A DNA stretch of 5,285 nucleotides. Origin: Candidatus Krumholzibacteriia bacterium (lineage in GTDB: Bacteria > Krumholzibacteriota > Krumholzibacteriia > LZORAL124-64-63). The stretch covers positions 1 through 5,285 of the forward strand of contig JAUUYW010000257.1 of the NCBI GenBank assembly GCA_030590265.1. Reading direction: 5' to 3'. A program made the translations under genes and the position numbers. Position 1 is the first letter of the stretch, and each line of letters begins with the position of its first letter. Shown piece by piece: positions 1 to 5,285 of the stretch. Below the pieces are notes generated by a model that did not search any database, was not told the DNA's origin, and was given only the letters and a program-made list of their open reading frames with translations.

Positions 1-120
1 AGAGGTCTCTCGCCGGCTGGCGAAAAACAGGGCCACGGCAGCCACCACCAAAATCAGACCCAGAACAATCACCGACCGTGGCACCTTGCCATGGCGATCC
101 AAAGAAATCCGGGGAGTCAA
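1..120 (-). CDS. Membrane-anchored protein, N-terminal fragment (third gene of the GldFG-type ABC cassette; possibly DUF4340 family)
   Basis: Only the first 40 codons are in the window; the gene continues past the left edge. The start is TTG at 120-118, overlapping the TGA stop of the upstream permease/GldG gene (TTGA). A good Shine-Dalgarno (GAGGT, 127-131) lies 6 nt upstream, and an in-frame TGA at 132-130 excludes any earlier start, so a TTG start is well supported although not the usual ATG. The visible protein has a short basic N-terminus (residues 1-16, with R4, R9, K12 and R15), then one hydrophobic segment at about 17-34 (V-I-V-L-G-L-I-L-V-V-A-A-V-A-L-F-F-A), then S-R-R-E. This looks like an uncleaved signal anchor placing the rest outside the cytoplasm. 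In related cassettes the gene after gldG often encodes a DUF4340 protein with just such an N-terminal anchor. That assignment comes from position, since the diagnostic domain is outside the window. Confidence 0.72.
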   Translation of the reverse strand, partial: MTPRISLDRHGKVPRSVIVLGLILVVAAVALFFASRRETS

Positions 121-2264
121 GATATTACCTCAGTTCGACGACGGTGGCGCACCATAATACCCACCGTCAGGCTCACCACAAGCAACGGCCACAAAACCAC
201 TGCGCCCCATTGGATCAAATCCTTCTGATTGGTGGTCAGGATGATGGGCTGGCTGAGGGGATCGCGCCCCCGCAATTCGATGAGGTTTTCTTCGCGGGCC
301 AACCATCCCACCATATTCAGGAACAGATCACGGTTGCCTTCGCGGTTGATCATGCTGTTGTTGACGAATTCGGAATTTCCCACCACCACCATGCGGCCAG
401 GTGAACCTTCGGGTTGGTCCGAAGGAATTTCCAAAACCAGGGAAACCGGCACTGGCCCGGCGGTGTCCATGGCCGGGTCAAATCGGGCCGGACCGCTGAA
501 GCGGGTTTCGGGATCCAGTTCGGCCCAACTCACATTGCTGCTCACCAGCAGCACCGCCCCCATGATGCCGGAACCATCATCCGGCAACATGCCCAGGGCC
601 TGAGCAAAAGGAAACAGTGTGCGCACGCCTACCATGGAATGGGAAATTTCGTGGGCGCCATAACCATCCAAAACTTCCAGCAGGCGGCTGATTTTTCCCT
701 GCCCCGAAGAGGTGATGATCACTTTTCCCGTGGGCTGAATACGGTATTGCGCCAGCCAGGAAACCCAACCCGGTGGAGTGACGGGGTCAAACATACAGAG
801 CACCGCTTTGCCCCGGGCCAAATGCCGGCTCACGGCTTCAGCTTCCAATCCCAACGGATCGGTGCGCGGCCCGGCGATGATCAATACGTCGCAGGCTTCA
901 GGCACACCGCCGGTTTCACTCAGCACCAAAGGCCTGACGTCGTAACCTTGTTCCCAGAGAACCAACTCCAGGGTGGCATAACCCGACATCTCCAAATTAT
1001 CGAAACGATGCTCTCCGTGTCCCAGCAAGTACCCGATGACCGGTTTCTCACCCACCACCAGGCGGTAGACTGCGTTGATCAGACCACTTTCTTCGGGCTG
1101 TAAAACCGTGGTGGTGCGGTCGCCCACTTCCACCACCATGCTGCGGGCCACCTTCACGTCGTACTTTTTCACCATTTCGATTTCTGTTTCCAGATCCACC
1201 ATCTCATAGCGAAAATGACGCGACTGCTGGCTGCAGCCTTGCAGCAAGACTTCGGTGAGGTCGTAAGCGGGGTCGTAACGTTGCAGGAAGGCATAAACGG
1301 TGACCTTGTCCGCACCATCGATTTTGTCGAGATCCGCACCCAGGTTGTTCAGAATATTCACGGTTTGGGGAGCCAGGCTGTACCTCTTGTTACCGGTCAA
1401 ATCCCAGGTGACGGGGAAATACATTCCCAGCAAATAGACCACCACCGCCAGAACCAGCATCATCAGAGTGGGCAGCCATTGGGTCAGGCGGCGGCGGGCG
1501 GGCAAACGACGGCCTGCAAGAAGTGAGGTGGCGGCTGTCAGAGGAAGCACGGTCATCAGAATAAAGAACAGAATATCCCGGCTGTCGAGCACTCCCCGAC
1601 TGAAGCGTTCGAAGTGCAGCATCAGGGACATTTCGTTGGCAATTTGTCCCAGAATTCCTGGCAGAAAACGCTCCAGAAGCTGCACCATGAAAAGCAGGAT
1701 GGCAAAAACCAGAGCCACAAAATAAGCCAGAATTTGATGACTGAAGGCCACCGACGCCAAAGTGCCCAAAGCAACCAGACTGGAGGCCAGCAAGATCAAA
1801 CCCAGGAAGACAGTGAACAAGGGACCGGGCTCCGGTTGACCGAAGAACCAAACCGAAACAAAAAGAACCATGGTCGCCAGAATCATCACCGCGGCCGTGA
1901 CCAGGGCTGACCACCATTTCCCCAGGACCCAGATGTGGTCCGGCACCGGCCAGCTGGCCAGCAGGTTGTAACGGCCGGAACGGTACTCGGGAGAGAAAAG
2001 CCGCATGGTCAACGAAGGCATCAACAATACAACCAGCAGCAGCATGGTGGAAACAAGGGGACGAAAAACCGTCTCCGCCAGGTTGATGTAGTTTCCGCTG
2101 CGAGCGCTCTGCAGGGCGTTGGTGCTCAGGTCGCTGTAACCCATCATCAGTTTGGTGAAGAGCAATCCTACCAGAACCAGGAAACCACCCAACAGGATTG
2201 GGGCCAGGCTGCTGTGGAAAAAGGCCCCAACTTCGCGGCGCACGATGGCGTTGAATTGCCTCAT
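117..2264 (-). CDS. Fused ABC-2 permease and GldG-type auxiliary protein (GldF-GldG fusion)
   Basis: This 715-residue protein joins two parts that are separate proteins, GldF and GldG, in gliding Bacteroidetes. Residues 1 to about 250 are an ABC-2 type permease with hydrophobic segments near 20-40, 68-90, 118-141, 150-173, 178-198 and 230-250. Another segment (262-283) leads into the GldG part, which opens with the characteristic W-D-L-T-G-N-K-R-Y-S-L-A-P-Q (287-300). The large extracytoplasmic part carries G-Y-L-L-G-H-G-E-H (411-419), V-L-I-I-A-G-P (460-466), M-F-D-P (491-494) and V-V-V-G-N-S-E-F (626-633), all typical of the ABC_transp_aux/GldG family. One C-terminal segment (684-705) ends in a basic R-H-R-R-R tail. 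The ATG overlaps the stop of the ATPase gene (ATGA), with GGAG at 2272-2275 seven nt upstream. The ATPase next door must energise it. Exported or bound substrate is unknown, and the family name does not imply gliding here. The ORF is intact. Confidence 0.9.
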   Translation of the reverse strand: MRQFNAIVRREVGAFFHSSLAPILLGGFLVLVGLLFTKLMMGYSDLSTNALQSARSGNYINLAETVFRPLVSTMLLLVVLLMPSLTMRLFSPEYRSGRYNLLASWPVPDHIWVLGKWWSALVTAAVMILATMVLFVSVWFFGQPEPGPLFTVFLGLILLASSLVALGTLASVAFSHQILAYFVALVFAILLFMVQLLERFLPGILGQIANEMSLMLHFERFSRGVLDSRDILFFILMTVLPLTAATSLLAGRRLPARRRLTQWLPTLMMLVLAVVVYLLGMYFPVTWDLTGNKRYSLAPQTVNILNNLGADLDKIDGADKVTVYAFLQRYDPAYDLTEVLLQGCSQQSRHFRYEMVDLETEIEMVKKYDVKVARSMVVEVGDRTTTVLQPEESGLINAVYRLVVGEKPVIGYLLGHGEHRFDNLEMSGYATLELVLWEQGYDVRPLVLSETGGVPEACDVLIIAGPRTDPLGLEAEAVSRHLARGKAVLCMFDPVTPPGWVSWLAQYRIQPTGKVIITSSGQGKISRLLEVLDGYGAHEISHSMVGVRTLFPFAQALGMLPDDGSGIMGAVLLVSSNVSWAELDPETRFSGPARFDPAMDTAGPVPVSLVLEIPSDQPEGSPGRMVVVGNSEFVNNSMINREGNRDLFLNMVGWLAREENLIELRGRDPLSQPIILTTNQKDLIQWGAVVLWPLLVVSLTVGIMVRHRRRTEVIS
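127..131 (-). promoter_or_regulatory. Shine-Dalgarno of the TTG-started gene
   Basis: On the minus strand GAGGT sits 6 nt before the TTG codon at 120-118, inside the last codons of the upstream permease/GldG gene. It decides the start of the downstream gene because no ATG is available and an in-frame stop lies just upstream. The arrangement implies translational coupling across the TTGA overlap. Confidence 0.7.
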
Positions 2265-3265
2265 GATTCGGCTCCGTCATCATCATCGGTTGGCGAGACG
2301 GGTTTGTCCGGCGAAAGGTCGGCTCCGGTCAGGCGCAGGAACATGTCTTCCAGGCTCGGTCCTTTGTCCTGGATGATTTGCAGGCGTCCTCCCGATTGGA
2401 AAACCGATTCAACCAGCCGGGGTCTGATTTCCACTGGATTGCCGGCGATCAGAACCTCGGCACCATCGTCGGTGACGATCACGTCATCCACCCCGGCAAC
2501 CTGGCGCAATGCTTCGGCCACTTGCTGGCGGTCGCCATCCCAGGACAGAACAACTCTTTGTCCGGCTGTCCCCAAGCCAGGTTTCAATTCACCTGTTTCC
2601 AGACCGGAGGCCAGATGTTCGGCGCTATCTTCACCCACCAGGCGTCCCTGGTTGAGGATGATGACCCGGTCGCAGGTAGCGCTGATTTCCGAAAGAATGT
2701 GGCTGCTGATCAGCACCGTGCGCTCGCCCTGGAAGCTCTTGATCAGCTGGCGAATGCCCACGATTTGATGAGGGTCCAGCCCACTGGTGGGTTCATCCAG
2801 AATCAACACCGGTGGATCGCCCACCAGGGCCTGGGCCAACCCCACCCGCTTGGTATAACCATGGCTGAGGTTGCCCACCAACTTGTTCCGAACCTCGTCC
2901 AGCCCACACTGGTGAATGATTGTATCCAGATGGTCTTGCAGACCCTGCCGGGGAATTGTTTTCAGATCAGCCACGAAGTCGAGGAAAGCACCAACGGTAT
3001 CGTCTTGATAAAGAGCAACATTCTCGGGCATGAAACCCACCATCCGGCGCACGGCCAGAGGCTCGTCCATCACATCAAAACCGCTGACCGAAGCAGTGCC
3101 CGATGAGGGAGCCAAAGAGCCGGTAAGAATTTTCATGGTGGTGGATTTGCCGGCCCCGTTGGGACCCAGAAAACCAACAATCTGGCCCTGGGCCACCTGA
3201 AAGCTCAGGTCGCTCAGGGCCTTGGTCGTTCCAAAATTGCGGGTCAGTTTTTCAACTTTAATCAT
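2261..3265 (-). CDS. ABC transporter ATP-binding protein (GldA/CcmA-type, partner of the GldFG fusion)
   Basis: This 334-residue cytoplasmic ATPase should power the ABC-2 permease encoded immediately downstream. Visible motifs are Walker A G-P-N-G-A-G-K-S-T (34-42), signature L-S-H-G-Y (133-137), Walker B with V-L-I-L-D-E-P (153-159), D-loop S-G-L-D-P (161-165) and the switch histidine H189. The Q-loop area reads G-F-M-P-E (77-81), with Glu where many ABC proteins have Gln; this and the Y-ending signature are common in the GldA-like exporter branch. Residues from about 205 to 320 form the C-terminal extension usual in this branch, and the protein ends in an acidic D-D-D-D-G-A-E-S tail. I place the start at the ATG at 3265, just before the conserved I-K-V-E-K-L strand. 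A longer reading from 3346 would overlap fabH by about 60 bases and adds no family-like sequence. No convincing Shine-Dalgarno precedes this ATG, which lies 20 nt after the fabH stop. Confidence 0.93.
   Translation of the reverse strand: MIKVEKLTRNFGTTKALSDLSFQVAQGQIVGFLGPNGAGKSTTMKILTGSLAPSSGTASVSGFDVMDEPLAVRRMVGFMPENVALYQDDTVGAFLDFVADLKTIPRQGLQDHLDTIIHQCGLDEVRNKLVGNLSHGYTKRVGLAQALVGDPPVLILDEPTSGLDPHQIVGIRQLIKSFQGERTVLISSHILSEISATCDRVIILNQGRLVGEDSAEHLASGLETGELKPGLGTAGQRVVLSWDGDRQQVAEALRQVAGVDDVIVTDDGAEVLIAGNPVEIRPRLVESVFQSGGRLQIIQDKGPSLEDMFLRLTGADLSPDKPVSPTDDDDGAES
2272..2275 (-). promoter_or_regulatory. Shine-Dalgarno of the permease/GldG fusion gene
   Basis: GGAG on the minus strand lies 7 nt before the ATG at 2264-2262. 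It is embedded in the D-G-A codons at the end of the ATPase gene, whose stop overlaps this start as ATGA. The layout points to coupled translation and roughly matched amounts of ATPase and permease. Confidence 0.6.
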
Positions 3266-3285
3266 GGTGTATATAAGGAGCCCGG

Positions 3286-4293
3286 TTAGGGTGCTGTCCA
3301 GCGCAGAATGCAGGAGCCCCAGGTGAATCCGGCACCAAAGGCGCACAAGACCACCAGAGATCCTTCTTTGAGACGTCCCTCTTCATAGGCGACCCTCAAG
3401 GCGGACGGAATGCTCGCCGCGGTGGTATTGCCGAAACGATCGATGGTGATGGCCACCTGGTGGTCTTCCAGGCCAACACGCCGCTGGGCTGCTTCGATGA
3501 TCCTGATGTTGGCTTGATGGGGAACAAAGAGATCCACGTCGGGGCCGGTGAAGCCATTGCGGTCGACGATATCCTTGGTCACCTTGGCCATGCCCTTGAC
3601 GGCAAACTTGTAAACCTCGCGACCGGACTGGTAAACCGTGTGCAGTTTGTTGTCGATGGTTTCATGGCTGGCGGGCAGAAGGCTGCCGCCTGCTTTCATG
3701 TGCAGGTGTTTGGCTCCCGTGCCGTCAATGCCGTTGATGGCGTCGAAGATGCCGATGCGCGATTCGTCGATGGCTTCCACGACAACCGCGCCGGCCCCGT
3801 CACCAAATAGAATGCAGGAGTTGCGGTCGGTCCAGTCCAGGATGGAAGACATGACTTCGGTGCCGATGACCAAAACTTTTTTGGCGTGACCGGCTTCAAT
3901 CTGGGCCCGGGCATTCTGCAGAGCAAAGAGGAATCCGCTGCAGGCTCCTTCAAGATCGTATCCCCAGGCATTGGGGGCGCCGATCATTTCCTGGATGAGA
4001 CAGGCCGTGGCCGGGAACATCATATCAGGGGTAACGGTGGGGACGATGATCAGGTCGATTTCATCGGGTTTGACTCGGGCGTGCTCCATGGCCGCCTCGG
4101 CAGCCTTGGCGCCGTGGAAGGAGGCTCCGATGCCTTCTTCGGCAATGCGGCGTTCGCGAATGCCGGTGCGCTCGACGATCCACTCGTCATTGGTTTCGAC
4201 CATCTTTTCCAAATCGGCATTGGTCAGACGTTTTTCAGGAAAACTCATACCAACGCCGGTGATACCGGCAGTGAGCAAAGTTCTGGGGGCCAT
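3286..4293 (-). CDS. fabH: Beta-ketoacyl-ACP synthase III (FabH)
   Basis: FabH condenses an acyl-CoA primer, usually acetyl-CoA or a branched short acyl-CoA, with malonyl-ACP, the committing first elongation step of type II fatty-acid synthesis in the cytoplasm. The 335-residue protein has the normal family length and the full thiolase-fold signature set: N-D-E-W-I-V-E-R-T-G-I (35-45), catalytic Cys118 in G-A-C-S-G-F, the G-D-G-A-G-A-V loop (164-170), His259 in V-P-H-Q-A-N with Arg264 at the expected ACP-contact position, and Asn289 in F-G-N-T-T-A-A-S. The Cys-His-Asn triad is therefore complete. The ATG at 4293 has a strong Shine-Dalgarno (AGGGAGG, 4300-4306) six nt upstream, so a longer reading from 4368 is not needed. 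No plsX, fabD or acpP is visible beside it; it stands between a ribosomal operon and an ABC cassette. Primer specificity cannot be read from sequence alone. Confidence 0.96.
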   Translation of the reverse strand: MAPRTLLTAGITGVGMSFPEKRLTNADLEKMVETNDEWIVERTGIRERRIAEEGIGASFHGAKAAEAAMEHARVKPDEIDLIIVPTVTPDMMFPATACLIQEMIGAPNAWGYDLEGACSGFLFALQNARAQIEAGHAKKVLVIGTEVMSSILDWTDRNSCILFGDGAGAVVVEAIDESRIGIFDAINGIDGTGAKHLHMKAGGSLLPASHETIDNKLHTVYQSGREVYKFAVKGMAKVTKDIVDRNGFTGPDVDLFVPHQANIRIIEAAQRRVGLEDHQVAITIDRFGNTTAASIPSALRVAYEEGRLKEGSLVVLCAFGAGFTWGSCILRWTAP

Positions 4294-4299
4294 GGGAAT

Positions 4300-4306
4300 C
4301 CTCCCT
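4300..4306 (-). promoter_or_regulatory. Strong Shine-Dalgarno of fabH
   Basis: AGGGAGG on the minus strand is nearly fully complementary to the 16S rRNA 3' end and lies 6 nt before the ATG at 4293-4291. It fixes that start over an in-frame ATG 25 codons upstream. Confidence 0.8.
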
Positions 4307-4338
4307 GGTATGGCAACAATCGTACAAAGGGCATAACC

Positions 4339-4368
4339 ATAAAACGGCGTCCCTCGGGAAGCTTTCAA
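4339..4368 (-). promoter_or_regulatory. Candidate fabH promoter, proximal
   Basis: On the minus strand TTGAAA (4363-4368) is followed after 18 nt by TTTTAT (4339-4344), a fair -35 and a weak -10 (4 of 6 consensus matches). Transcription would begin near 4332 and give a leader of about 40 nt. This is pattern matching by eye against the sigma-70 consensus; the organism's own consensus is unknown. Confidence 0.28.
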
Positions 4369-4373
4369 TTGGG

Positions 4374-4394
4374 CTCAATTTAGATGAATTTGAG
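4374..4394. repeat. 21-bp imperfect palindrome upstream of fabH, possible operator
   Basis: The arms CTCAATTT (4374-4381) and GAATTTGAG (ending at 4394) are complementary over 8 positions with one mismatch (4379/4389), around a 5-nt centre (4382-4386). The site overlaps the distal -10 candidate, which is where a repressor dimer would act. Its sequence does not resemble the FapR site as I know it, and no regulator gene is in the window. An AT-rich stretch could form such a palindrome by chance. Confidence 0.3.
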
Positions 4395-4405
4395 GGAGGG
4401 ATCAA
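4377..4405 (-). promoter_or_regulatory. Candidate fabH promoter, distal
   Basis: On the minus strand TTGATC (4400-4405) is separated by 17 nt from TAAATT (4377-4382; 4 of 6 matches to the -10 consensus). Transcription would begin near 4370, giving a leader of about 77 nt. The -10 lies inside the imperfect palindrome at 4374-4394. It and the proximal candidate are alternatives, and neither is strong. Confidence 0.3.
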
Positions 4406-4478
4406 CCAATATCGCATCAATATTTCAGGCCAATTTGGGCAACCATGACCGGCGGGAATTCGGTTTGATACAAAAACA

Positions 4479-4515
4479 CCCCCCAGTTTCTCCGGCGAGC
4501 CGGTAAACTGGGGGG
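4479..4515 (-). terminator. Rho-independent terminator of the ribosomal protein operon
   Basis: A perfect 11-bp stem (4479-4489 with 4505-4515; six G:C pairs at the base, then AGTTT/AAACT) is topped by a small internal loop and a CCGG/CCGG stem with a 4-nt loop (4496-4499). On the minus strand it is followed by TGTTTTTG, an adequate U-tract. It lies about 100 nt after the rplQ stop and before fabH, so it closes the upstream operon. Outside the main stem, ATACAAAA (4468-4475) and TTTTGTAT (4518-4525) can also pair, which gives a T-rich run on the plus strand too. Confidence 0.88.
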
Positions 4516-4553
4516 CATTTTGTATTGGGACGAGCACCACAGACGGTTCAGTC

Positions 4554-4583
4554 GGGTGGAAAAGTTGCATATCCTTTCCACCC
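4554..4583 (-). other. Hairpin in the rplQ 3' UTR
   Basis: GGGTGGAAA (4554-4562) and TTTCCACCC (4575-4583) form a perfect 9-bp stem around a 12-nt loop (4563-4574). On the minus strand it begins about 33 nt after the rplQ stop and lies about 38 nt ahead of the terminator. It has no U-tract of its own, so it is not a terminator. It could stabilise the mRNA 3' end, be a processing site, or bind a protein. Confidence 0.55.
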
Positions 4584-4616
4584 CGGAGACATCTGGCGGT
4601 TAAAGAGGAGGGCGAA

Positions 4617-5183
4617 CTAGTCCTCCTTCTTCTCCTCGTCCGCATCGCTGGCTTCGACGACTTCATCCACGATTTCAGTCTCTGCGTCTGCAACTTTTTC
4701 GGTTACTTCTGCAGCCACATCATCAGTGGTTTCGGTCAGGGCAGCCAAAGCTTCGGCTTTTTCCTCGGCCTTGAGGACCCGGCGAGCTCGTGTGCGCTTC
4801 TTGCTGTCCAGGCTTTTGGGGCGGGCGGTGTTGTCCACCAGCTCCAGAATTGCCAATTCAGCGTTGTCGCCTTTGCGGGGACCCAACCGCATAATGCGGG
4901 TGTAGCCACCGGAACGATCAGCGTAACGAGGTCCGATTTCCGCAAAAAGTTTCTGCAGAATTCCCGGTTCCATGATTTTGCGTGCAGCCATCCGGCGAGA
5001 GTGCAGATCGCCCTTCTTGGCGAAGGTGATCATCTTCTCGGCCACGATGCGGGCCTCTTTGGCCTTGGGCACCGTGGTGGTGATGCGCTCATGCTTGAAG
5101 AGCGAAGTCACCAGGTTCCGGTAGAGCATTTTTCTGTGGGCCGCAGTCCTGTTAAGCTTGCGACCCTTGACGTTGTGTCTCAT
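4617..5183 (-). CDS. rplQ: 50S ribosomal protein L17 with acidic C-terminal extension
   Basis: L17 is a large-subunit protein near the exit-tunnel side of the 50S ribosome. The N-terminus M-R-H-N-V-K-G-R-K-L-N-R-T-A-A-H-R is diagnostic. The family core follows with L-V-T-S-L-F-K-H-E-R-I-T-T-T (24-37), K-A-K-E-A-R (40-45) and G-G-Y-T-R-I (92-97), closing near A-E-L-A-I-L-E-L-V (108-116). Most bacterial L17 proteins are about 115-130 residues; this one has 188. Roughly residues 118-188 form an extension that begins basic (K-K-R-T-R-A-R-R) and turns Ala/Glu/Asp-rich, ending D-E-E-K-K-E-D. It looks disordered or helical. The ATG at 5183-5181 is fixed by the conserved N-terminus; the GGA in TTGGAATAAGTC is only a weak Shine-Dalgarno. 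It is expected to be co-transcribed with rpoA upstream and regulated with that operon. Confidence 0.97.
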   Translation of the reverse strand: MRHNVKGRKLNRTAAHRKMLYRNLVTSLFKHERITTTVPKAKEARIVAEKMITFAKKGDLHSRRMAARKIMEPGILQKLFAEIGPRYADRSGGYTRIMRLGPRKGDNAELAILELVDNTARPKSLDSKKRTRARRVLKAEEKAEALAALTETTDDVAAEVTEKVADAETEIVDEVVEASDADEEKKED

Positions 5184-5215
5184 GACTTATTCCAACTTTC
5201 AAATATATACCCGCG

Positions 5216-5230
5216 GACGGCTTTGCCGCC
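5216..5230 (-). other. Small hairpin between the upstream gene and rplQ
   Basis: On the minus strand GGCGGC and GCCGTC pair over 6 positions (one G:U) around an AAA loop. It lies in the 63-nt gap before rplQ and has no U-tract, so it does not look like a terminator. A stem this short may be chance. Confidence 0.25.
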
Positions 5231-5246
5231 ACACTGGTGTGCCCGG

Positions 5247-5285
5247 TCAGGAACCGGTTCTCTCCCGGACCTTATCGCAGACTTC
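5247..5285 (-). CDS. C-terminal end of an upstream gene, possibly rpoA
   Basis: One frame entering from the right edge is open for 12 codons (E-V-C-D-K-V-R-E-R-T-G-S) and stops at TGA (5249-5247), 63 nt before rplQ. rpoA, the RNA polymerase alpha subunit, directly precedes rplQ in most bacteria, and the charged helical look suits the end of the alpha C-terminal domain. Twelve residues are too few for a family call, so the name rests on gene order. A second frame stays open into the rplQ start region, so the choice of frame is also uncertain. Confidence 0.4.
   Translation of the reverse strand, partial: EVCDKVRERTGS

Larger units (their letters stand above)
4294..4616. other. Non-coding block between rplQ and fabH
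   Basis: These 323 bases separate the ribosomal unit from the fabH unit. From rplQ onward they contain a 9-bp hairpin (4554-4583), a strong intrinsic terminator (4479-4515), an AT-rich stretch with a 21-bp palindrome (4374-4394), two weak promoter candidates and the fabH ribosome binding site. A minus-strand reading frame runs through from the rplQ end into fabH, but it has no family-like sequence, no placed ribosome binding site and would cross the terminator, so I regard the block as non-coding. Confidence 0.75.

Noticed and set aside
414..1103. Plus-strand open frame of 229 codons
   Set aside because: It is antisense to the GldG domain, with low-complexity His/Gln-rich translation and no ribosome site or family pattern.
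1390..2286. Minus-strand open frame of 298 codons inside the permease/GldG gene
   Set aside because: It lies out of frame under the permease helices. Its translation is rich in Pro, Ser, His and Gly with no family-like pattern, while the 715-codon frame has clear domains.
2278..2287. Short CAT repeat, a possible microsatellite or phase-variable tract
   Set aside because: It is only about three units and encodes the Asp run at the end of the ATPase; too short to suggest slippage.
1935..2768. Plus-strand open frame of 277 codons
   Set aside because: It runs antisense across the junction of the fusion and ATPase genes, is Gln/Ser/Arg-rich with no recognisable motif, and is best explained as a shadow of their codon usage.
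3286..4368. Longer fabH starting at the ATG at 4368
   Set aside because: The extra 25 residues do not look like FabH, while the ATG at 4293 has a strong, well-spaced Shine-Dalgarno and gives the normal family N-terminus.
4235..4693. Minus-strand open frame of 152 codons across the rplQ-fabH gap
   Set aside because: It overlaps both genes out of frame, crosses a strong terminator and shows no conserved motif.
5251..5260. GAACCGGTTC palindrome near the right edge, as an operator
   Set aside because: A single 10-bp palindrome at the end of the presumed rpoA coding region, with no promoter nearby, can arise by chance.

Overview
The window reads as a bacterial chromosome segment with every supported gene on the minus strand, so transcription runs from high to low coordinates. 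In that order it holds: a short tail that may be the end of rpoA (5247-5285), rplQ (ribosomal protein L17), a non-coding block of about 320 bases with a strong terminator and the fabH upstream region, fabH (beta-ketoacyl-ACP synthase III), an ABC ATPase, a 715-residue fusion of an ABC-2 permease with a GldG-type auxiliary domain, and the first 40 codons of a membrane-anchored protein that runs off the left edge.

Organism: base composition looks moderately GC-rich by eye (not computed). The genes suggest a Gram-negative-type environmental lineage. The ATPase / fused GldF-GldG / third membrane-anchored protein cassette is known from many non-gliding groups (deltaproteobacterial-type lineages, Acidobacteria-like groups and candidate phyla around the FCB assemblage), and L17 with a long acidic tail fits the same broad set. 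The sequence does not support a phylum-level call. No mobile element, CRISPR array, tRNA or rRNA was seen.

Layout and transcription: rplQ is most likely the last gene of the rpsM-rpsK-rpsD-rpoA-rplQ type ribosomal operon. It is closed by an intrinsic terminator at 4479-4515, preceded in its 3' UTR by a second hairpin. A new transcription unit then probably starts before fabH, which has a near-ideal Shine-Dalgarno sequence and two weak promoter candidates, one overlapping a 21-bp imperfect palindrome. fabH, the ATPase, the permease/GldG fusion and the next gene are tightly packed (20-nt gap, ATGA overlap, TTGA overlap), so they are probably co-transcribed.

How the genes work together: the ATPase, the fusion and the partial third protein should form one membrane complex in the inner membrane, in which the ATPase drives an ABC-2 permease tethered to a large extracytoplasmic GldG domain. 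Its substrate is unknown in this kind of organism. FabH starts fatty-acid synthesis; its co-transcription with the ABC cassette is suggestive of an envelope theme but does not prove a functional link. I found no clear evidence for a wholly undescribed system. The points most worth a second look are the fusion, the rplQ 3' UTR structures, and the palindrome before fabH.
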